From NCBI GenBank assembly GCA_013202495.1, contig JABMQQ010000130.1, positions 1 through 47,874 of the forward strand: DNA of 47,874 nucleotides, read 5' to 3'. The notes beneath the pieces are model-generated. The model was not told where the DNA came from and did no database searches. It saw only the letters and a list, made by a program, of their open reading frames with translations. Positions 1-6,248 of the stretch are shown here, piece by piece. The translations under genes and the position numbers were made by a program. Within the stretch, counting starts at the first letter, position 1. Each line of letters begins with the position of its first letter. The stretch comes from Fidelibacterota bacterium (GTDB lineage: Bacteria; Fidelibacterota; UBA8477; JABMPR01).

Positions 1-227
1 GCATAGGTCCTCTCTAAAACCAGCATTTCATGCTACTTATACACTTTATCTCAAGCTATTACTTGAAATGCTGTGGCAAAGCCGCATAGTATAATTTTTC
101 GCAATAGCTGTCAAAAGATATATTGAAGTTAGGTCATTTTTTTTTGATTATGAACCGAGAATCGATTCAGATAGTCTTCAAGAATGTTTTTGAGACAGAA
201 TTTTTTACCGCTTCCATACCCCTCGAA
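1..227. other. Non-coding left flank with alternative hairpins
   Basis: No convincing gene is visible between the window edge and the end of the transglutaminase gene at 228; short open frames here have no recognisable content. A perfect 10-nt inverted repeat lies at 21-30 and 64-73 (CAGCATTTCA / TGAAATGCTG, 33-nt loop). The left arm can instead fold on itself (AGCAT at 22-26 with ATGCT at 30-34), so two mutually exclusive hairpins are possible. A run of five T follows at about 95-99. It may be the 3' end of a neighbouring transcription unit or a leader; its function cannot be told from the window. Confidence 0.3.
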
Positions 228-1328
228 CTATGGGAGTTCTACAGAGCGAATCACCTTGCGCGTGCTACTAAAATCAGCATTTATTCCACTGCTTGCCAGG
301 GTATACATCTGCATAAAATCAGTCTTTTCATGCTCTACTTCTGAATTCTGGAAATTTGCCCAAGCAGGAGTATGCTCAAGTGGAATATTTAACCCGATAG
401 AGGTGATAAGTCGTTTGTTGTCCAGGAACAGAAAGCCATTCTTGCGTGTGGCATCCACTGGTACCCACCCTTTGACAGGTAGATAGATTTCTGACCAGAC
501 ATGGGCTCCGGTATTCTCAGGTACAAAGTTAAAGCCAGATTGTTGCCGAGCTGGAATACCAGCAATCCTGCACATAGTCATAAATAGAGCAGAATATTGA
601 CCGCAATCCCCTCTCAGGGTTTCAAGGGCATTTTTTACACCTCGTTGCTCAGGGGGATAGATGTATGTCATGGACTCCTGAACCCAGTTGTAAATGGCTT
701 CAGCCTGGCTGATGGGATCTGCAATATTCTCCAAAAGCTGGAAAACAGTATCTACCAGAGCCTCTTCCTGCTCCAGAAAGCGTTCGGATCGCGCATATTT
801 CTCCCTGATCTCAGGGGGGATTTGATCCCAGTGCATGCGTTCAGCGGCTCTGTCAATCTCGGGTCTATAATCATAGGTGATATATCTGAATTCTCGAGTG
901 ATTATGAAATTAGTTTCGCTTTGAAGCAAAGGATTCCAATACAGAATCTGATTTCCGTATTCTGAATCAATGAAACTGTGATCAGGTTGTGGACGGATGG
1001 TGGACTCTGACAACATCATCTGAGTTGGATAATCCCTGATATCCGAGCTCCATATATGTAATGATGGTGGTTCCTCATCCCGGATGCCATTTGCCTGATT
1101 TGATTCGATGAGGGCATCCTTTGGTAACAGTTCAACATTTTTCACACTGATTGTGAGTTCACCAGTGACCAACCGAGGATTTGAATACTCACTGGAGAGT
1201 TTTTTCATCGCATTCTGGAGAATGATCATTTCATCAGGATCGGGACGAGTGCTCTGATGACTACAAGCGATTACCAAAAACATTATGAGTAGAGGCGCTG
1301 AGCGTAGAAGACTATTATTCAGAGACAT
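228..1328 (-). CDS. Transglutaminase-like lipoprotein
   Basis: This 366-residue protein belongs to the transglutaminase-like (cysteine protease fold) superfamily. The N-terminus is a lipoprotein signal with lipobox VIAC, giving lipidated Cys22. The catalytic triad is visible in the usual order: Cys242 in GDCGQY, His276 in GAHVW and Asp292 in VPVDAT, so the domain occupies about residues 205-300. The roughly 180 residues before it match no family I recognise. Bacterial members of this kind act as proteases, amidases or peptide crosslinkers at the envelope; the substrate here is unknown. The gene is followed by non-coding sequence and lies 25 nt downstream of a same-strand outer-membrane protein gene, so the two probably share a transcript. 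The domain call is firm, the substrate is not. Confidence 0.85.
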   Translation of the reverse strand: MSLNNSLLRSAPLLIMFLVIACSHQSTRPDPDEMIILQNAMKKLSSEYSNPRLVTGELTISVKNVELLPKDALIESNQANGIRDEEPPSLHIWSSDIRDYPTQMMLSESTIRPQPDHSFIDSEYGNQILYWNPLLQSETNFIITREFRYITYDYRPEIDRAAERMHWDQIPPEIREKYARSERFLEQEEALVDTVFQLLENIADPISQAEAIYNWVQESMTYIYPPEQRGVKNALETLRGDCGQYSALFMTMCRIAGIPARQQSGFNFVPENTGAHVWSEIYLPVKGWVPVDATRKNGFLFLDNKRLITSIGLNIPLEHTPAWANFQNSEVEHEKTDFMQMYTLASSGINADFSSTRKVIRSVELP

Positions 1329-1353
1329 ACAAGATTTCCTTAAATCAATATTA

Positions 1354-2211
1354 CTATTTCATACTCTTGGGAAAATCGAAGATGAGACTCAGTCCGATCA
1401 GTCTCACCTTTTGATATTCAAGTGTACTATAAGGTAAATGCCCCTGATAATAATTAAGTAAAAATTTCACTGGAGTTTGGGTACTTCTCGCAAACTCAAT
1501 TCCTGCGCCAATTCTTATATTGGGGACATATTCATTATGCTCATAAATCTTCACATCCATCCCAGCCACCAGGGCAAGTCCGGGCTGTTTTAATAGTGGA
1601 TGATGCCAATCTCCACCCGCTTGAAGCAGGAGGCGTTCTCGCACGGTATTGGGAGAAACATTATATCCAGCTACTCCATAGAGATTCCACCCATCCAATT
1701 GCTTAAACAGGGTGAGATCAAGCTGCTCATAATTTTGAGTTCGGAGTGTGGGAGTCACAACGAAGTTGCGAATGATATAGTCATCTCCCAGATGTGAGGA
1801 TTGGTGAAAGAGGCTTACCCGGTACAATGTGTTGGAATTGTGTTCATAGTGAAAAACTGAGGATATCCGATAATCTGCATTCTGAAGTCCTCCCATAAAT
1901 GCCTCACCCACATCCACGATTGAAAACTGTGAGTAGATGGTAAACTCCATTCCCAGTTCCCACTGTCTGGTCTCTGATTGTACTGACCGGATAAATTGCT
2001 GGTGCATGCTCAAAGAAATTGGGACGTACATAAGCTGCTGGGTCTCCCCTTCAACCTCATAGCTCAAAACACTTATGCTTTGTTGACCCGCTGCTGGATC
2101 CAGGTATCGAGATGGAAAGAATGACCCCTGGGGCAACCAGCTTATCTCAGAACCTGAGAGGGAACCTGCGGACAGGATGCTTAGCAGGACAACTAGAATA
2201 CGAATATGCAA
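1354..2211 (-). CDS. Outer-membrane protein, DUF1207-like
   Basis: This is an exported protein of about 285 residues with an N-terminal hydrophobic signal (about residues 3-20, ending SAGSLSG) followed by alternating polar/hydrophobic strands rich in Tyr, Trp and Gly, as in a small outer-membrane beta-barrel. The overall pattern, with an early FFPSRYLDP segment and a late YYQGHLPYS segment, resembles the DUF1207 family, whose function is unknown; this assignment is from memory and moderate. No ATG is available for the start. The TTG at 2211 lies 17 nt from the only Shine-Dalgarno-like stretch (GGGGAG, 2234-2229), whereas an in-frame CTG at 2223 lies 5 nt from it and would give MNIFLHIRILVV. 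The true start may therefore be the CTG or an in-frame ATT at 2217. Confidence 0.65.
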   Translation of the reverse strand: MHIRILVVLLSILSAGSLSGSEISWLPQGSFFPSRYLDPAAGQQSISVLSYEVEGETQQLMYVPISLSMHQQFIRSVQSETRQWELGMEFTIYSQFSIVDVGEAFMGGLQNADYRISSVFHYEHNSNTLYRVSLFHQSSHLGDDYIIRNFVVTPTLRTQNYEQLDLTLFKQLDGWNLYGVAGYNVSPNTVRERLLLQAGGDWHHPLLKQPGLALVAGMDVKIYEHNEYVPNIRIGAGIEFARSTQTPVKFLLNYYQGHLPYSTLEYQKVRLIGLSLIFDFPKSMK

Positions 2212-2437
2212 AAAAATGTTCAGAATATCTCCCCGAGTATGAATCCTATTTTTTTATAGGGTCTGGCTTCAGTAGAAAACTATTTTCAGCGCAGGATTGA
2301 ACAACCCTTATTTGTATCCTTTTAATGAGTTGATCTAGAACATGTGTATATATGATTAATATTTTATTATTATGTGCGTTTAGAAATTAATGCTTTTCAA
2401 TTCTTTTACAGACAAAGATAGGAAGTGACTTTCAAAA
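2212..2437. promoter_or_regulatory. Divergent intergenic promoter region
   Basis: This AT-rich 226-nt gap separates the minus-strand outer-membrane protein gene from the plus-strand cytochrome operon, so it must hold promoters for both directions. I see no pair of good -35/-10 hexamers. A TTGATC at 2330-2335 sits only 15 nt from a TATGAT at 2351-2356 on the plus strand, and a TATAAA lies at 2258-2253 on the minus strand. The assignment rests mainly on gene orientation. Confidence 0.4.
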
Positions 2438-3313
2438 TTGATTAAAGCAAAATTACATAATTATCTGATCATTCTCTTATCCCTGCTTACCATCGCGTTC
2501 CTGGTGCTCTATTCTGCCCAGAGTTTAAGCTATTTGAATACGCCTGTTGAAGAACGTTATCTGTTAAAAGAACTTGATAGTTTATTTGGCCCCTCAGGTC
2601 TTTATGGACATGGCGTTGGCTTTCTAGCAGCATTTTTTATGTTTTTACTCTGGTTGTATATAATTCGCAAGCGCTGGAATCGTCTACGGGGTATCGGACG
2701 TCTGAGCCAGTGGCTCAAATATCACATGTGGTTTGGGATTGTGGCTCCCCTTCTAGCTGGATATCACGCTGCCTTCAAATTCGAGGGTCTTATTGGCGTG
2801 ATGTATTGGGCCATGATAGCCGTCATGCTCAGCGGCATTGTGGGAAGATATTTATATGGCCATATCCCTCGTCGCCGGGATGGACACGAAATGAGCATGA
2901 AACAAATTAACACTGAGAAAGCTTCGAAACTGCGTTCCCTCCAGATGGAATTTGGGATTTCGCCTGAAGATATTAATAAGCTACAAGGCTTAACCCCTCA
3001 ACTAAGTGGTGCCGGAACACTGGTTTCACTTTATCACCTTGCGTTGTTTGATATAAAACGTCGCTATCAACTCAATCAGATTCTCAAAGACTTTGAGGTT
3101 CGATACGGCGTGAGTAAGCAGAACCTGGTCTTCTTTAAAGCAACGGTAGAAAAGCAGCTCATTATGAGCCAGCGCGTCATCGTACTTGATGCAGTGAGTA
3201 AAGTATTTCACTGGTGGCATGTCATTCATAAGCCTTTCGCCTATGCGATCTTTATCGTTTTAACCCTGCACATCATTCTCACCTTAAGTTTTGGATTCAC
3301 ATGGATATTCTAA
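2438..3313 (+). CDS. b-type-cytochrome-like membrane protein
   Basis: This 291-residue inner-membrane protein has about five hydrophobic segments (roughly residues 9-28, 56-76, 97-115, 118-140 and 267-288) and a charged soluble stretch between about 145 and 255. Histidines sit in or next to the membrane segments (His58, His96, His110, His142, and several in the last segment near WWHVIHKP), as expected for a haem b protein with two bis-His haems. It is first in a six-gene operon whose other members are a ferredoxin/flavin oxidoreductase and three multihaem cytochromes, so a role as quinone-linked membrane subunit passing electrons between the cytoplasmic oxidoreductase and the periplasmic haems is likely. 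The start is TTG: an in-frame stop precedes it, the next ATG falls deep inside the second membrane segment, and an AGGAAG lies 12 nt upstream. The haem assignment is inferred from spacing and context. Confidence 0.65.
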   Translation: MIKAKLHNYLIILLSLLTIAFLVLYSAQSLSYLNTPVEERYLLKELDSLFGPSGLYGHGVGFLAAFFMFLLWLYIIRKRWNRLRGIGRLSQWLKYHMWFGIVAPLLAGYHAAFKFEGLIGVMYWAMIAVMLSGIVGRYLYGHIPRRRDGHEMSMKQINTEKASKLRSLQMEFGISPEDINKLQGLTPQLSGAGTLVSLYHLALFDIKRRYQLNQILKDFEVRYGVSKQNLVFFKATVEKQLIMSQRVIVLDAVSKVFHWWHVIHKPFAYAIFIVLTLHIILTLSFGFTWIF

Positions 3314-4614
3314 ACAACGAATACGTACTATCCTGGTTATTGGGTGCCCTGCTTATTTTTGCTTTCACCGTGCCCTATCTCATCAGGTGGAAGCGCAAAC
3401 AGAACCAGACAGTAGAAAAGCTGAATGAAGCTACCCGTATTGGCGCAAATAAAGCTCTTATGCAGCACCCCATTATTGATTTATCCAGATGTATCGGTTG
3501 TGGTATTTGTACAAAAGTATGCCCAGAAGGTGAAGTACTGGGTCTGGTTGGTGGTAAAGCCGTTCTCATCAACGGGAGCAAATGCGTGGGACACGAAGTC
3601 TGCATGGAGAGTTGCCCCGTGGGTGGTATTGAGGTGGGTCTTGGTGACATATCCAGTAGAGAGGATATTCCTCAACTCAGCTCAGAGCTTGAAAGTAATT
3701 TTGAGAACATTTACCTCATCGGGGAGCTTGGTGGTCTGGCTCTTATAAGAAATGCTGTGAATCAGGGAGCCAGAGTGGCTAAATCCATACATTCAAAGCT
3801 GAATGGCTCAACCCCCTCTCAACCCATCGTTGTGGTTGGTGCAGGACCTGCGGGACTTTCATGCACCATTTCTCTCATGGAAATGGGATTGCCCGTTGTG
3901 CTCCTTGACCAAAGTGAACCAGGTGGAACCATCCTTCAATACCCCAGAAGGAAACTGGTCATGGTACAGCCCATAGAGATGCCAGGTTATGGTGAAATGG
4001 CCAATTCTGAATACTCAAAGGAAGAATTGCTCGAGATATGGGATAATATATTTGAAAGTCATTCTCCTGATTTTCGGAGCGGTCACCAATTGCAGACTAT
4101 CGAAAAAAATGACGATGGATATAGAATTACCACCAGTGCTGGTGAATTTTTAACCGGATATGTTATTCTCGCTCTAGGTCGGCGAGGTACACCCAGGAAG
4201 CTTGAAGTCCCTGGAGAAGATTTAAGTAAGGTTGCCTATAAATTGATGGATGCAGAGACTTATCAGAATAAACATATCCTGGTGGTCGGCGGTGGTGATT
4301 CTGCAGTTGAAGCTGCCGTGGGACTGGGTCAGCAAATAGGCAATACAGTAACCCTATCGTATCGCAAGAATGGTTTTGCAAGAATAAAGACCAGGAACGA
4401 CGAACAGGTCGCCAAAGCAGTCAAAAACGGATGGATTAATATCATGTATGAGTCCACTGTGGATTCAATCCATGACCAGCATGTGATCATCAATCATCTT
4501 GACCAAAAAAAGCAGGTTGAAAATGATTATGTATTCATTTTTGCTGGAGGAATCCCACCTTTCAAACTGATGAATTCAATCGGCATTCAATTTGGGACCT
4601 CTACATTATCGTGA
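3301..4614 (+). CDS. Membrane-anchored ferredoxin/FAD/NAD(P) oxidoreductase
   Basis: This 437-residue protein joins three parts. One membrane segment (about residues 9-28) is followed by basic residues. A two-cluster ferredoxin domain (about 55-112) has CIGCGICTKVCP for the first cluster (Cys64, 67, 70, 74) and CVGHEVCMESCP for the second, where His98 replaces the expected second Cys. From 174 onward comes a thioredoxin-reductase-like flavoprotein with a FAD GxGxxG at about 180-185 and a pyridine-nucleotide motif VVGGGDSA at about 328-335. The redox-active CxxC of true thioredoxin reductases is absent, so this is an electron-transfer module rather than a disulfide reductase. It overlaps the upstream gene by 13 nt and the downstream cytochrome gene by 4 nt (GTGA). 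It probably feeds electrons from NAD(P)H through FAD and Fe-S clusters to the membrane partner, or takes them in reverse. Confidence 0.82.
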   Translation: MDILNNEYVLSWLLGALLIFAFTVPYLIRWKRKQNQTVEKLNEATRIGANKALMQHPIIDLSRCIGCGICTKVCPEGEVLGLVGGKAVLINGSKCVGHEVCMESCPVGGIEVGLGDISSREDIPQLSSELESNFENIYLIGELGGLALIRNAVNQGARVAKSIHSKLNGSTPSQPIVVVGAGPAGLSCTISLMEMGLPVVLLDQSEPGGTILQYPRRKLVMVQPIEMPGYGEMANSEYSKEELLEIWDNIFESHSPDFRSGHQLQTIEKNDDGYRITTSAGEFLTGYVILALGRRGTPRKLEVPGEDLSKVAYKLMDAETYQNKHILVVGGGDSAVEAAVGLGQQIGNTVTLSYRKNGFARIKTRNDEQVAKAVKNGWINIMYESTVDSIHDQHVIINHLDQKKQVENDYVFIFAGGIPPFKLMNSIGIQFGTSTLS

Positions 4615-6248
4615 AATTGAAACATTTTGCTCTCGGATTATTTTTTCTCCTCAATTATCCTCTGACCCTGGAGGCTCAGTTGAGCCCTGGACCCCTGGCA
4701 GAGCCTCATGCCCATCTTTCCGGCTTCACCAACTGTCTCACCTGCCATACCTGGGGCAGCAAAGATTTAAGTCCAAAGTGCCTGGAATGTCATACACCAA
4801 TCCAAACCAGGATTGAGGATGAGCTTGGCTTCCATGGTAATCTCGAGGAAAACGATTGTCTTGCTTGTCATACTGATCATATGGATAGAAATTTTGAGAT
4901 GATCCATTGGGAGCCCTCTCAAAAGGATTTCGATCATCTGCAAACGGGCTATGAGCTAGAGGGGCAACACCTCAAACTGAATTGCAATGAATGCCACAAA
5001 AGCGAATTCATCATTTCAGAGGATGTTCTGGAATATGCCACATCCCTAAAAACAAGTGATGTGCTCTCATCCACATTCCTGGGTTTGGGATCTGATTGCG
5101 CCAATTGTCATGCAGATGTCCACGCCAACGAATTCGTAGACCAGACCTGCGACGATTGCCACAGTGAAAATAACTGGGATGATGCGAGAGATAACTACGA
5201 TCATGATTTTGATACCAATTTCCCTCTTCGTGGAGCTCATAAACAGCTCGAATGCGAAAAATGCCACACAGCATCACAGGAAGTCGTGGGTGAATTCCAG
5301 GCTCAGCAATTTACCGGTCTGAAGTTTAATCTCTGTACCAATTGCCACCAAGATCAGCACAAAGGATCATTTGGCTCAAATTGCCTCAAATGTCATACTG
5401 AGAGCACTTTTAAACAGGAAGATGTGGCTGGAGCATTTAATCACCAGGTGACACGCTACCCTCTGGTTGGCAAACACGCCATCGTCGAGTGCGAATTGTG
5501 TCACACCAGTAAGGATCGGTTTAAACTGGCTTCAAGCTTTGATCAATGTTCTGACTGTCACATAGATAACCATGAAGGCATCTTTCAGAAACCAGATCGT
5601 GATAATTCTTGTGATCAATGCCATAGCGTCCGTGGCTTTTTCCCTCCATTGTTCGGGGTGATAGAACATCGGAATACTCGATTTGCCATCGACGGAGCCC
5701 ATCTTGCTCAACCTTGTATCTTTTGCCACCAGCAAGATTTTGAACCTGTATATAGATGGGAGCCTCTAGCCTGTCAGTCTTGTCATACCACAGTTCATGG
5801 AGAACAGTTCACAGGATATCAACAGAATGGAAATTGGTGCGAGAGCTGTCATAGGACATCTGATTGGGCTGATTTGTCCTTCGACCATAACTCTACCCTT
5901 TTCCCCCTAACCGGGAAGCACGAAAAACTGGATTGTTCTGCTTGTCATGTTAGCAATGTAGAAATAACCCAGTATGAGGATACTGACTCTAGCTGCAACG
6001 ACTGCCACAGTGATATCCATTCGAAGCAGTTTGAGGAACAGATTTGCGAGGATTGTCATTCTACTCAGCACTGGAAAATTCCAGAATTTGATCATTTCAG
6101 TTTAACGGAGTTCCCCTTGGATGGTCAACACCAGGATCTGGCATGTGGTCAATGTCATAAGTTTGAGCTGCTGCTAAATACTATTCGCTTTAAACCCATA
6201 CCTCATAAGTGTCAGGACTGTCACAGCTTTGGGGATTTCAAGCGATGA
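4611..6248 (+). CDS. 20-haem periplasmic cytochrome c
   Basis: This 545-residue exported protein carries 20 CxxCH haem c motifs (counted by eye), the first CLTCH and the last CQDCH, about one per 27 residues. The signal peptide ends near LTLEA. Between the motifs runs a recurrent pattern of an FDH-like His, then a (F/Y)PLxGxH segment, then CxxCH; both extra histidines are natural distal ligands for bis-His haems. The translation start is GTG, overlapping the stop of the oxidoreductase gene (GTGA), and the end overlaps the next cytochrome gene by four nucleotides, so translation is probably coupled. The position just after the inner-membrane pair suggests it is the first periplasmic wire in the chain. 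No catalytic haem site or substrate-specific domain is recognisable. Confidence 0.88.
   Translation: MKLKHFALGLFFLLNYPLTLEAQLSPGPLAEPHAHLSGFTNCLTCHTWGSKDLSPKCLECHTPIQTRIEDELGFHGNLEENDCLACHTDHMDRNFEMIHWEPSQKDFDHLQTGYELEGQHLKLNCNECHKSEFIISEDVLEYATSLKTSDVLSSTFLGLGSDCANCHADVHANEFVDQTCDDCHSENNWDDARDNYDHDFDTNFPLRGAHKQLECEKCHTASQEVVGEFQAQQFTGLKFNLCTNCHQDQHKGSFGSNCLKCHTESTFKQEDVAGAFNHQVTRYPLVGKHAIVECELCHTSKDRFKLASSFDQCSDCHIDNHEGIFQKPDRDNSCDQCHSVRGFFPPLFGVIEHRNTRFAIDGAHLAQPCIFCHQQDFEPVYRWEPLACQSCHTTVHGEQFTGYQQNGNWCESCHRTSDWADLSFDHNSTLFPLTGKHEKLDCSACHVSNVEITQYEDTDSSCNDCHSDIHSKQFEEQICEDCHSTQHWKIPEFDHFSLTEFPLDGQHQDLACGQCHKFELLLNTIRFKPIPHKCQDCHSFGDFKR

Noticed and set aside
3301-4614. True thioredoxin reductase
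   Set aside because: The redox CxxC between the FAD and NAD(P) segments is absent, and ferredoxin clusters plus a membrane anchor have been added.
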